From assembly GCA_025331445.1 (NCBI GenBank), contig JAIWNE010000113.1, positions 46,122 through 110,121 of the forward strand: DNA of 64,000 bases. Reading direction: 5' to 3'. A model generated the notes under the pieces. The model was not told the DNA's origin. It was given only the letters and a program-made list of their open reading frames with translations, and did not search any database. Below, in pieces: positions 44,135 to 55,865 of this stretch. The translations under genes were made by a program, and so were the position numbers. This DNA is from Blakeslea trispora (taxonomy: Eukaryota; Mucoromycota; Mucoromycetes; Mucorales; Choanephoraceae). Numbering within the stretch: position 1 is the first letter of the stretch; each line of letters opens with the position of its first letter.

Positions 44135-44187
44135 TATCCAGAATAAGGTTTTCCAGACATAAAACAGATATAATTTTTCCCGCAGTG

Positions 44188-44723
44188 GGAAGGAGAGAAT
44201 CTGTGATATTATGATACTTATATGAGATCCTTTATTGTTATTTCTAATGAAGAGTATGTGATGATTTACCTGTGATATTATGATATTTATATAAGATAAA
44301 GAAACATAAATATCCTAATATCACAGCTTTATATATCTAATGTTAATTGAATAATTACTATTTACTGTTAGCATTGATACTAATAATTTTCTAGTGTGAG
44401 AGGGTGAATGTTTGATTGGCCGCTGAGAAATGGTTTCATTTTGGTGTGTCCGTAAGTTCTTCATCGTTACACAACAAGAGGCTGCTTACAACAATTTTAG
44501 TGTGACTTTTATTGTTTTCTTCCCCTTTTTCACCTTTTTAAATTTTAAGACACCTATTAGTATCATTTTCTTTAACCTAATTCAAAATAAAGATGCCAGA
44601 AATAATCAGAACATAAATACGGCTTTAATAGGGCAGATTCATATTCTATTTCAAAATGAATGAAAATCAGTCTGAGTCTTCAACTGATGCTCCTGGAAGA
44701 AGTCAAAGAGTTCCAAAGCCTAA
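44188..44723 (+). CDS. Gap with a truncated first exon at its end
   Basis: The first 470 bases are AT-rich, with a direct repeat of CTGTGATATTATGATA near 44201 and 44271. ATG 44656 opens MNENQSESSTDAPGRSQRVPKP, which is cut at 44723 by the left end of E2. It looks like the N-terminus of a real protein whose remainder was displaced by the insertion. I do not see the rest of it. Confidence 0.35.
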
Positions 44724-45149
44724 CACCACGGCGTAGAGGGTGTATATAGTGACTCAAATAATTGTGAAATAACCTTGCGAAATATTTGTTTTTTTCATAT
44801 GCGGTTTCAAAGAAAAATGGGCAGAAACACAGTGAGAACCGATGCAGAAACACAAGAATTGGGCCATGGGTAAAGTATTATATGAGCTTACTTTGAACAG
44901 GAGTGGTTTATAGTCGAATCATATCTAGCTTAGGTCTCAAAGGGGATTTATAGTCACAAATTGCCTTTAGCGTATATAGCGACGATGATTTAGCATGTTC
45001 TACATGTATAACAATAAATGAGCAAATGGCAATGCATTTAATTTCGGATGAGCTTGGCGTATAATTGGATTATTTTGGTATTATGGGCAAATCAAGCTTC
45101 TTTAATTTTATTAATATGAATGAAATAAATGCTATATATGGGTTCTTCT

Positions 45150-46796
45150 TTAGGCTGATTTGTAGCTCAGATGTCCTTTTTTGTAATGAGAATGCTGCAT
45201 CGGGTGTATCCAGATAGATTGGCATGCTTGGCTTTGATATAGGTACCTTTTGGGATCATGGGAAGCAGTATAGGAAGCAGAAATGGGATAATTTTCATGA
45301 CTAGAGCCTTCAGTAAGCACATTAATCGCTTTGCTGTAGCTGTGCTTGAAAAAATATACAGCCTTAACCGAGAGTAATTTTTTCGAAATTATTTTTTTCT
45401 TGACAGCCGTCTTGAAGCAACATGCAAGGTCATGAGCAACACCAAGTACGAGATCACTCGACACCAATATAAACAAGAGTCAGAAACAATAGAGAAAGAA
45501 AGTAAATAGCATAGAAAGTCTAAAAACACAAAAAAAAATAAAGATGAGACGCGATCCTTTACACATGTACTTTGTCATGAGCATGTTGTGTCCTTTAGTT
45601 GCGATTAGGTACCTCATGACTCCAGCCAGCGCTGAGAGCAACAGTCAGAAGTGAACAATTGATAGAAAGGAATTCACTTGGTAAGATAGCAGAGTAAAAA
45701 TAGTCTGACAGCGGTATTTCACTTGTCACGAAAGAGATTCAAAGAGATGAGGCAACCTCATCTGAGATGGAGCACACATGTAAGCATGAGCAAAGGCGAG
45801 AAGACACAAAAAGAAGAAAAGCACAAGCAGTAAAGTTGGAAGGAACCCCAAGTTCAACCAAAAAGAGATTCGGCAACCTTCAAAAGCACAGACCTCAGTA
45901 ATGGAAGGAGACTAGGTGGATAGACATTATTTTTGAAGATGAGGTAGAGAGATGGCTACATGATAAGAGACCAAGTACCCTAACGACAGTATATCAGAGA
46001 GAAAAGATATGTCTTGAATTTAGCACAATGACCAGAAGCAATATTTGGAGAGATAGACCGGATGAGCACACAAGAAAGAAGGTAGAAATGAATAAGTCAG
46101 ACAAAGGATGGAAGCATGATGGACGATTGGATGTGTGTTTGTCAAAAGGCTCCAAGGCAATGACTACAAACAAAGCAAGTTAGTACATGCGATACATAGA
46201 ATAAGATAGACAAACAAATGGAGAAGTTCGAAAGACCTAAGGAAAGAGTATTTTAAAAAAAGAGGCATCCATCTAGATAGACAGCATAAATAGAGATTGT
46301 ATTCAGATATCAGTCAAAGAAGTATAAGTTTGAGCTACATGGGATATAGCAGGCAGTTTAGATTAAAAAGCCATGGATCAGATGGCAGAAAGCAATACAA
46401 AAGAGTGTGGCATGAATAAAAGACTGTCTATCGAAGCCAATGATGAGTATTCACATAAGTATGTATAAAGTGGATGATAAACAGATAAATACAGAAGTTG
46501 AGTTGGAAGATGCTAAGAAATAAGAAGAGAAGCGTAGTCGAATTGTTGGGATGTTGTCATAATAAAGTGATATACATGTAGGTATTGTGAAATAAAAGAG
46601 TTAGTGATGAAGATGGATTATATGATATTTGTAAAAAAAAAAAAAAAATAAAAGAGATAAAAGTGCTTACCTTTTGCTGTGCAATCAATAGAAAAGAAGT
46701 GAAAAAAAGAAAATTGGGGATTGAAAAAAAATGGCTAGTATATATGAGAAATATGGCAGTGATGGGAAGAAAGTATAATTTCATTGACAGATTCAA
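45150..46796 (-). pseudogene. Hydrophobic leader-bearing gene, copy B
   Basis: Same family as 9018-10659. Leader MNLSMKLYFLPITAIFLIYT from ATG 46796, AQQK before the first donor, and a conserved branch point and acceptor ACTAAC...TTTGTAG before FHPLSDLFIS. The last segment (VAHDLACCFKTAVKKK ... DPKRYLYQSQACQSIW) ends at 45150 and is the best preserved of the three. Exon 2 has in-frame stops (after LLIS and after LLSAI) that copy A lacks. Similarity to copy A continues upstream of the ATG to about 47320, which suggests a shared promoter. Confidence 0.45.
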
Positions 46797-47319
46797 ACTA
46801 AAACTGTACTGAAAAGGAAAATGTCTTGGATTTGCATAAACAGTTCTTATTAGTGATCAATTAAAGGAACGCTTTTGTAAAGGGGATCTTAAAGAAACAC
46901 CAAAGTAGAATCTATAAAAGAAGTCCATAACAAAACGTCAAGCCTTCTTATAGCTGTATAGATGAATCAAGCTATTTGATCTATAAAAGTAGAATCCTAA
47001 TCATTAAATTATGTTTAATGTAGTCCATTGATAAAATGTCGCATCAGTTTGTAATTTCAAAGATTATAGTTACAAGATAATACATCACGAGCCAAATGAA
47101 TTAGGAACGTTCAACTAATGTAACGATTCATTGACATGGATATTTCTCAAGACATCCTTTGAGTTCGTTTTAAAATTAAAAGCAGAAACATCTAAATTTC
47201 AATTTGATTATATTGTCATTTCATGGTAACTTTAAGTGACCAAATAATTCGCATGATGTTGGATATCAATTCTGTCAAAGTGGAGTATCCAACTAAATCG
47301 CTTAGACGCGCAAAAATGA

Positions 47320-48338
47320 TAGCATATCACTTTAAATTTGAAAGTGATGCTCATCACTGATTCCCATTAAACGATCGTCAGCAGATTGAATTACAAATGA
47401 AATCTTTAAATTGAAATAATAAAGCAACAATAGTTTTTGCTGAAGCAATTGAAATCTAACTCGAAATTGTCTCTTGTTGGAGAGAGATGTATATGTAATT
47501 TGTGGGTGAATATCAATTTATTTAGTCGAGATGTTGATAAGCTTCAAATTGACCTCTCAGCCGGAAGAGTAAAGTAATCATCAATGATTTGTTTTAATTT
47601 GACAATGAAAGAAGTCTTACCAATTCTTTGTGTGAACGAAGCTTGTGTGTGAGACTTTTAACTATACTTCAGATAAATAACTGTTTATAACAAACAAATA
47701 TATGAGATGATTAGAATGACAATTGTCATACAAAAGATTATAAAAACACACTCACAGTATTTACCTAAGTTGATTAATCGCTATGTCATCAAACTACTAC
47801 TATCAGATTTGAATCGATTAGAGAATTTATCAAATGAAAGGTAAGTCAAAGAGGGTTCTCGCACTCTATTTCGAAAACACTGTTGCGTATCACCATAAGC
47901 GAGTTAGGTTGGGTAGCTAAGTTCGAGATGTATAGCGAGTCTCTCAAGGATTGGAATGTCAAAGCTTAGAGAAAGTCTTATTATATGATGCATGTTGACA
48001 GGAAAAAAATAGAGAGAAAGAAAAGGAAGGCTAATCAAATAATGGGTAGAAGATAATACAGTGCATTCTACAATGTTTGACTGCTTTTCCTTTAAATGCA
48101 TTAATTTTATTGATGATCATCAGTAGTATATAAAAGGCAGGTCTTTCCTTTTAAAAAGAATTCTCTTTCTTTCTTTTTTATTTTTATATCTATTTTAATA
48201 GAAAAAGACGTGAAAAAAAAGTAGTCTATCAAAAAGGAGATGGAACATGGTTAAAAAGATGAAAGAAGTAAGATGATAACAATAAGGATACAAATGATTA
48301 AATTGATGTTAATATGATACAACAATAAAGGGGTACAT
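47320..48338. other. Gap between the copy B promoter region and the E2 transposase
   Basis: AT-rich. I see no gene. TTTCTTTCTTTTTTATT near 48165 is a pyrimidine tract. Confidence 0.3.
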
Positions 48339-51300
48339 CTAAATAAAGTCTTCTCCTCTCACCCTAGGAGTCAGTTTTTCAAAAGATTTCGCATTAAGCC
48401 AAGTTACTGCTAATCTGTTAAGGTCTTGGCTACACTTCATCAATCCGACTACAGTGATAATATCTTTGACATCACATATCATTATACCATTCATAGACAT
48501 GTCATCAGAGTACTCAAGTGTGATAATACCATAGCCGTCCATTTCAGTTCCCCGAAAGACAGACAACAGAGTCAAAAAGCGAGTAGTAGTATTCTGCCTA
48601 TGCTGGAAGAAGGTGATGACTTGACCAACATACCAGAATCTTCTTCGACTATCATTCACACAATATTAGATCCTTTGTTACATTACTATGATCTAATGCT
48701 TTTATGTACCTGTTATGCGTTCTGGCTTTAAACAAAATGAAATAGTTAGGTCGAGAGAGCTGAGATTGATATCGCTTGTACCATCTTGATTGAACAACTA
48801 CACCGTCCTTTAACATACGAGCTGCTAATACAACCTCCGAGTGTTGAAGAACTGATCCAGATTGACCGACGCGAGTGTGAAAGGTCTTGACGCATCCAAA
48901 AAAGATTTATATCCACATTAATAACAAGCGATGCTGCGTTTAAGAATATGGTTTCGAACTTGACCCAATGTTGCGGATAGTCTTCTATGTTACTAGGATG
49001 ATCCAAGTAGTCTATCACATATCTCTCTTGACCAGACATGAAGCGCTCATACTGTGTTTTCTGTTAAGATCTCGATAGTAGTTGGTTCTAACCAAAAGTT
49101 GCCACTCTCTGCTATTGGTTTTGATGGTGAATTGATCAAGTTGGTGTACTTCTTAATTGTTCGTTCTAATGAACGGCAAGAATAGTATCTCAAAAGATCA
49201 TGCTGCCGGATAAGATCAGCCAAATGATAGACAGAGAAGTGGCAATTCATTGTCCAGACTCGGTTGTTAAGACGGCCAGCAATGTTCTCTTCCAGTAAGT
49301 AATCACCCCATTTGTTGAAGAATTTGTGTGAAAGAGAATCTAATTAGAAAAGAATAGCAAATGAAAGGGCGGTTATGTTACTTACGTCTCCATGTTCTCC
49401 AAATCCTGACGACTGATTGATCTCTGCAAACTGATAGAGCATGCATTCACCAAGTGCATCAAAGCATTTCCGGTTTGAGAAAACTTAAGATGAGGAACAA
49501 CTATAGTCGGTACGGAGTGCAAGAGAAAATGCTGCCAGTCTACAGCTCGATTAAAATAGGTGCGATCATCGAAAGAAAAATCATAGACTGAACGATTGGT
49601 CTTTTTACTCTCAAAAGTCCAGGCACTAATAGACTCGATAAATTGCTTTTGTGTGTATCGACTATCAACGGCAAAAGAGTATTCGAATGGTCTATCACCA
49701 TGAAACCTTTGATTTGAGGATGGATCAAGCAAGTTATACACCATATAACCCATACCAAGGTCAAGCATATGCAATTCATCGCCAAAGAAAGAAAAGGAGC
49801 CCAAGAGGGTTGGCAGACTGGTAATTAGTTCAGAAACACCACTCATTCCACGCTTGTATAGATAAAACATTAGCTTACAAATAGTCAACTAGCAAACAAA
49901 AAACGTACTGGATTACCTTCAATTAAACTCTCAATTGTACGACTAGGGGCTACAGCCGAAAAGTGTTTGCCACGAGGCACACAACGAGTAGGCTCATCAG
50001 CTTTTGCTCCACAGATTCTACATCCGTATGTACTGGTATGGACTGAAAAGTCCATAAGCTCAGCTATACCAGGTATATCACCAGTAAATCCCAATATTGC
50101 AGCATTTTCATTAAACTTTTCTTGACTTTCTTTTACGACCTTAAATCTACGGTTAAAGAGCTGGTTTACCTCGGCAATGACTGGCTGCAAGAAAGACACC
50201 AAATCGAAAGGCTTTCCTGGACAAATTGCAATTTGTATCATGTTTTCTTCTTTGGTTCTAATTATTGAAGATCAATGTTAACATGTGATTAGATATAATG
50301 CTCTTTTTACCTGCCTATGCTCATGATGGATGTTCGTTATCAAGCAATTAATCATAGTCTGATTCTTCTTGCGCGAATGCTTTAGCTGGAAACTATTGAC
50401 AAACAACACAAGACAAATAGTGTTATCATCAACAACATTATTGTGAAGAAGGCTTTGATAAGCGTCACCGGAGAAAACATCACGATAATGATCGTTGACT
50501 GAACTATCTGCAAAAAATTGTTTTCGATAGGAGAGCATCTCCTCGCGTGATTCATCGGCAAAAAATTCTGTCAACTGTTTGGCTATGGAGGTATAAGACA
50601 ATGTTGCTTTAGAAATTAGGGCAGGCAACGAGCTATTCGGATCCATGTCAATTGTATTGGTTAGAGTTGCAACTTATTCAGCATTAGCGTATCTTGGGGC
50701 ATTGCAATTGGGATTAGGGCAGTTCATCATATCTGGACGACCAACAGGATACATATAGCAGCCCTTTTCACAGACATCATGTTGGATAGTCAACTTGGAG
50801 TCCCTTTTGATTATACGTCTGTAAGTGTCAGGAGATTTAAAAGCTCTTGCGTTTAACGAATCTAAACCAGTAGAACAAAGGGATAAGTTTTTAAAAAAAA
50901 TTGTGACAAATCGAATCTACCTCGATGAGTGGCATATCTCAACACATGCTTATTCAAAAAGTTGACAAGCTCTCTTTGACCCTGACGGGACATATTGTAT
51001 TTATCCAAGAGTTGCATCATTTGCATTCCAATAATATCAAATTCGTCTAGAGTTGAGTCTTTCAACCATTCAAGAATGATGGGATCATTGTCATCTGTGT
51101 TTGCTAGAGGTAAGTGATTTGTAAGTTATGTTGAATAGAGTAGATACCACTTACTTGATTCCATTTCATCATCTATGTCAAACGAGACAGGAGAACCGGG
51201 TTCAACATCTGCCACTGCGTTTTGTTCAGCATATCGTCGAGCCTCACGTTCACCAAATTCTATCGTACATTGACCGACATGATTTTGCATTTCATCATTG

Positions 51301-51344
51301 TTGATAAATTGCTGTTGACGACATGGACATTCGACTGATACCAT
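48339..51344 (-). pseudogene. E2 tnp2-like transposase, about eight exons
   Basis: ATG 51344. Exon 1 (51344-51155) has a Cys/His finger (CPCRQQQF...HVGQC); exon 2 is 51113-50921; exon 3 starts at 50861 with FKSPDTYRR, HDVCEKGCYMYPVG and CPNPNC. Later segments: MIQIAICPGKPF, GFTGDIPGIAELM with YGCRICG, FSFFGDELHMLDLGMG, YLV/LMHLVNACSISLQR, MNCHFSVYHLADLIRQH, YYSCRSLERTIKKY, and a C-terminal exon with FWYVGQV. The D in GDIPG, the D in GDELH and the E in SLERT are the presumed catalytic residues. Breaks: TAA 50674-50676 (E3 has Gln at this position) and a frameshift in a T-run near 48900. It is collinear with the E3 transposase along its whole length. It shares a divergent intergenic region with the accessory gene. 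Confidence 0.8.
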
Positions 51345-52491
51345 TTTGAATGAGTTTTGTTATAGTGAAATGGGCAATTTAGAGATTAGAATAAAGATGA
51401 TGAAGTTTGGAAAAAATAAACTGTCATATATATTATACGTTATCCTTTATTCAAGTACTATATTTGTTATATTGGCTTTATGGTAGCAAACAAACATCTG
51501 AAGCTTTTCACTAACAATTGGCAGTCAACATGTTCGTCACATTCGTTTCTAAGGACATTTAGATTAGAGCGTTGACTAAGCGAAAACATACAAATTAATC
51601 TATATGAGCGATAAAACATACAATTATCAATAGAAGGCGTCTTGAATAAAGAACTGTGTAAAGTAATTCTACAAATAAAGGACAATTATCTTATTTATTA
51701 TAGACACTCGTAAAAGATTCAATAGATTCAGTGATTTACAATTCACTTTGTTTTCGTTGCAACTTGAACAACCAATTTGTATTTCAAATCTGAATGAGAC
51801 AAACATCTGTTGCAATGTCTTTGACAATTAATTTTTGAATAGTTAACCCTAACAATATCGGAAGCAAATGGTTTTTAATAGCGTGATGCTGTTGATTTCA
51901 TTGATTTGTTAATTAAAAGCATCTTTAACGATAAAGTTATGTCCAGTCATCTAATCAAACTGAACAATCAAGTCAAAGAGACAATGATCAGCACAATAAG
52001 ACAGTGCAAAGTTACCTGACGAAACACCGTCAGATTATAGATTTAAAGATGTATAGATTTTAAACTTCCAGATAGAGATGATTTTGTTTACAACTGAATG
52101 TATTAAGATGCTTTCGTTTCTTTATTACTAAGTTAATATGCCTACCGATAATTCTATATTTATGAGTCATCTACTTTTAGAGTCTATTTGCTATTACATG
52201 CAAGCTAACCTATCGGTTTACCCCTATCCAAAAAAAATGTAAGCACTGACAAAGATATACTTTGAATGGGAGAGCGCATTCAAGAGTAAATGACCCGTTT
52301 TCGTAGTCAGATGCATCATCACATTAATTAACAACGCTATTCTTTATTAACACATATCCTAAAGAATAGAAGAAAATAACATCTATATTTCTAACATGAG
52401 GATACTTGCATTCATTTAAATAAAAAACGTTTTAAAAGCATATTTTCTTTGTGTTATCTAAGTTTACTTATACAAGCTTTCATTAATTAGT
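51345..52491. promoter_or_regulatory. Divergent intergenic region of E2
   Basis: 1.15 kb between the start codons of the transposase (minus) and the accessory gene (plus). No ORF of note. It must hold both promoters. E3 has the same arrangement with 1.0 kb. Confidence 0.5.
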
Positions 52492-53358
52492 ATGCCTTCA
52501 AACCGAGAAATTAGTGCTATCCTTGAGTTCTGCCGTCAGACCTCAGACAATGTAATCCAGCTGAAGAATGAGCTAGCTTCTGTCATACAACAATTGGCAG
52601 AAATGAAAGAAATGATGATCGCAGGCAACAATACTGGACGAAGCGTCAGCAACGGTAAATTAAACTACATGATGTAACAAAATATCCTTTCTTTAGCTTA
52701 TTTGATAAAAATTAATAGTGAACCAAAGCAGCTTTTTCATATATCAAGATAAGGATGAAGTTCTCACTGCTCCAACTATCCAGTGTCCATTACCATCTCA
52801 ATTGGACAGTGACAAGCCAGTCTTTGATCAAAGAGTTGAGCACTTCATAGAAAGCTGGCTCAAGGATGCTGTTGTGATCAACTCTGATGATAATAGCAGA
52901 GTGGTCGAAGCCAAACTAGCCAAGCTAAATTCCTACAAGGAAATGATTGTTTCGTTAGGGTCTGTAGCCGTGGACATGATGACCAAAGATCTGGATTTGA
53001 GTGATGTGAACTGGCCAGCTATAGCCTACCAAAATCTCCCAAAAGTTCAAAAGAAAAGGCCCATCACTTCCTCCGGTCATTATACAAAACAAAAAATATT
53101 CCTTCAAATCTTTGCATCAACTCATGGCTGGAGGAAGAGATGTTAAAGCATTTCTATCATTCCAAGAGACAGACCAGAAGAAAGAGGGTAATTTGATGTG
53201 ATCCTTCTCAATCATTTTTACTGACATTACTTTGGGATATTCGACAGGCTGCATCTTCGATTGATTTGGAAGAAATTCCAAATGCTGAAGGTTCGTTTGA
53301 TAGCATGATGAGCTATGAGAATAAAGTCAGCACAAGCCAATCTCCAAAAAGAAGGTAG
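52492..53358 (+). CDS. E2 accessory protein (coiled coil, basic region, acidic tail)
   Basis: Exon 1 52492-52654 (MPSNREISAILEFC, then a coiled coil with VIQLKNELASVIQQLAEMKE), intron 52655-52718, then an exon with EHFIESWLKDAVVINSDDNS and MIVSLGSVAVDMMTKDL. A frame slip in an A-run near 53090 leads to INSWLEEEMLKHFYHSKRQT and RRKR. A short intron near 53190-53247 and an acidic last exon ending SPKRR-stop follow. Homologous to the E3 accessory protein: W-L-(R/K)-x4-(S/N)-x-DD, GSVA(I/V)D, and WL-x-E-x-L-x4-YH-(S/N)-(K/R)-(R/Q). Family unknown. The basic stretch and nuclear-signal-like end suggest DNA binding; assistance to the transposase is inference from the conserved pairing. Confidence 0.65.
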
Positions 53359-53409
53359 TGTATAGAAAACTTGTGATGGTTGGATTTTTTTGTTTAATAC
53401 TTACCGCTA

Positions 53410-53540
53410 CACTACGGCTCAAGCGGGTGGCTGATGGCCCAAAAATTGGGCCCTACAGCCCAATCGGTCTACTAACAAATCAAATGGGCTAAAATGCGTT
53501 TAGCCCAATTTTGGTAGATTGGCCCATTTTTTGACTGCTT
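53410..53540. repeat. E3 left subterminal region with GGGCC/GGCCC palindromes
   Basis: GGCCCAAAAATTGGGCC (from about 53436) is a palindrome. TGGGCTAAA and TTTAGCCCA around 53488-53510 form a perfect 9-base stem with a 5-base loop, and TTGGCCCA follows near 53520. ATTGGGCC also occurs in the left arms of A (about 8727) and E2 (about 44860). A role as transposase-binding sites is likely but not shown. Confidence 0.5.
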
Positions 53541-53845
53541 TAAAACATTAGTATACCGCTATGAAGACCAATGATGATCGCTTATATAATTGAAGTGGAG
53601 CTTCAGCATCAAATGAAAATGCAAACATTAAAGAGGTTTAAATGATCATGTTCTATGTGGATAAATAATAAATTGACTAACGGTTTGTCAGTATTCCTTT
53701 AAGTAAGCTTGAATACTACTGGATCATCTAGTATTACAGGCCAATCATGTTCGTTACATTGCGTCTTTTTTTATAATTGTAGGCAAATCAGGCTTTTTTA
53801 ATTTTATTAATTTGAATCAAATAAACGCTATATATGGATTCTTCT

Positions 53846-55483
53846 TTAGGCTGATTTGTAGCTCAGATGTCCTTTTTGGCAACAGGAATGCTGCATCAGG
53901 TGTATTCAGATTGATTGGCATACTCCGCTTTGATATAGGTACCTTTTAGGATCATAGTAAACAGTATAGGAAGCAGAAAGAGATAATTTCCATGACTAGA
54001 GCCTTCAGTAAGCACTTTAATTGCTTTGCAGTAGCTGCGCTTGAAAAATATTCAGCCTTAACCGAGATTTTTTTTTCGTAATAATTTTTTTTCTTGACAG
54101 TCAACTTGAAGCAACATGCAAGGTCATGAGCAACACCAACTGAGAGATCACTAGTCAACAGTATACACAAGAGTCAGAAACAATAGAGGAAGAAAGTAAA
54201 TAGCACAGAAAGTCTATAAAACCAAAAAAAAAAATAAAGATGAGACGCGATCCTTTACACATGTACTTTGTCATCAGCATGTTGTGTACTTTAGTTGCAA
54301 TTAGATACCTCATGAGTCCAGCCAACTGTGAGAGCAATAGTCAGAAGTAAACAGTTGATAAAGAGGGGTTCATTTGGTAAGATAGTCAAGTCAAAATAAT
54401 CTGGAAGCGGTATTTCACTTGTCACGAAAGAGATTCAAAGAGATGAGGCAACCTCATCTGAGATGAAGCGCACATGTAAGCATGAGCAACGACATGAAGA
54501 CACAAAAAAAAAAGAAAAGCACGAGCAGTAAAGTTGGAAGGAACCCCAAGTTCAACTAAAAAAAGATTCGGTAACCATTTAAAACAACAGACCTCAGTAG
54601 TGGAAGAAGAACAGGCGGATAAAACGCATTTCTTGAAGATAAGATAGAGAGATGGCGACATGGGAAGAGACCAAGTACTTAAACAACGGTATATCAGAGA
54701 GAAAAAGTATTTCTTGAAGCTTAGATAATGATCAGTGATAATGACGGAACAGGCAGACCAAATGAGCACACAAGAAAGAAGACAGACATGAACAGATCAG
54801 ACATAGGATAGAAATACAATAAGCAGTTAAATATCTGGTTGCGAAGAGGTTTCATGTTGAAGACTACGAATAGAAAAATTTAGTGAATGCAATGTGCACA
54901 ATAGCATTTGAACAGATGACTAAGGAAATCGAAGGATTTTGGGCAAGAAATATTTGAGCAGAGGCATCGATCCTGATAGGCAGCATAAATAGACATGGTA
55001 TATAGATTTCAGTCAAAGAAGTATAAGTTTGAGCAACATGGTATAAAGCAGACAGCATGGATAAAAAAAGTCATGTGTGAGGCGGTAAAAAGTAGCACAG
55101 AAGAGGGTGAGATGAATAAGGGATTGTCTACTAGAATCCATGATAAGTGGTTGTATAAGTGTATAAAATGTTGAAGACAAGCAAATGCATACTAATAAGA
55201 AGATCGAAGCTGCAAAGAAATGAGAAGAGAAGCGTAGTCGAGGTGTTAGAATGTTGTTATGATAAGATGATATACATAGAGCTAGTGTGAAATAAGAGAG
55301 TCAGTAATGTTGATGGATTATATAATATTTGTAAAAAAAAAAGATAAAAGTGCTTACCGTTTGCTGTGCATTTAATGAAAAAAAGAAAGAAAAAAGAAAA
55401 TGGGGGATTGAAAAAAAATGGCCAGTATATATGAGAAATATGACAGTGATGGGAAGAAAGTATGATTTCATCAACAGATTCAA
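53846..55483 (-). pseudogene. Hydrophobic leader-bearing gene, copy C
   Basis: Same family as 9018-10659 and 45150-46796. Leader MNLLMKSYFLPITVIFLIYT from ATG 55483, NAQQT before a GTAAGC donor, then FYPMSDLFMS and the membrane segment LFINCLLLTIALTVGW. The last segment has VGVAHDLACCFK and stops early (frame break after YYEKK). Exon 2 has several in-frame stops. Similarity to the other copies ends just upstream of the ATG (55525), only 340 bases from the transposase end, so it may lack its own promoter. Confidence 0.4.
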
Positions 55484-55865
55484 GCTAAAATTGTACTGAA
55501 AAGGAAAATGTCTTGGATTTGCATATTATATGCTTTACCCAAAAAAGAGAGAGAGAGAAAGTAAAATACAGAGGATTGGCTAAAGTAAAGAAGAAGAGAT
55601 ATGACTGCTAATTAGCGTTTGAGATGGCGTCATCTGTGGTGCTATAAATTGGAAGGACTATCTCAAAGAAAGACAAACTGCTTCTTCTCCTTGATATTTT
55701 CTATAGTTTACATATTATACTCCAAACATTAAGATAGTTTAAGCTAAGACAGTTTAAGAAATACTTGGAACGAATATATTAGTTAGTGATTTTTTATAGA
55801 TAATATCAGTAAATGAATGATGAAAAATATGTACACGAGTATGAACGACGAGAAGAGTGAGGTAT

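Larger units (their letters stand above)
28335..44187 (+). mobile_element. E1: CACTA/EnSpm-type DNA transposon with three nested insertions
   Basis: The left end CACTACAGGGAATTA starts at 28335. The right end, read on the minus strand from 44187, is CACTGCGGGAAAAATTA. Both are flanked by GGA (28332-28334 and 44188-44190), the 3-base duplication expected for CACTA elements. GTCGGTTAAA or its complement recurs just inside both ends. It spans 15,853 bp, about 7.3 kb once the nested Tc1-1, Gypsy-2 and Tc1-2 and their duplications are subtracted. Genes: tnp2-type transposase (plus, from 30519), a C-terminal ORF (39370-40110), a coiled-coil accessory gene (minus, 42675-40304) and a small gene remnant (about 43020-43480). 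Nonsense codons show the copy is inactive. Confidence 0.88.
44724..53358 (-). mobile_element. E2: CACTA-like element with transposase, accessory gene and hydrophobic gene
   Basis: The left end CACCACGGCGTAGAGGGTG is the same as that of element A (8614). Inside are the hydrophobic gene copy B (45150-46796, minus), the tnp2-like transposase (48339-51344, minus) and the divergent accessory gene (52492-53358, plus). The right end was not located: E3 begins only 52 bases after the accessory gene, so E2 is either truncated there or resumes beyond E3. The insertion cut a coding exon at 44656-44723. The interval given is the minimum extent. Confidence 0.55.

Noticed and set aside
53354..53359. GTAGTG as the right end of E2, with TAT against the left flank TAA
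   Set aside because: Only CACTAC matches. The next bases (CTTCTT on the minus strand) do not resemble the AGCG of the other right ends, and the word overlaps the accessory gene stop codon.
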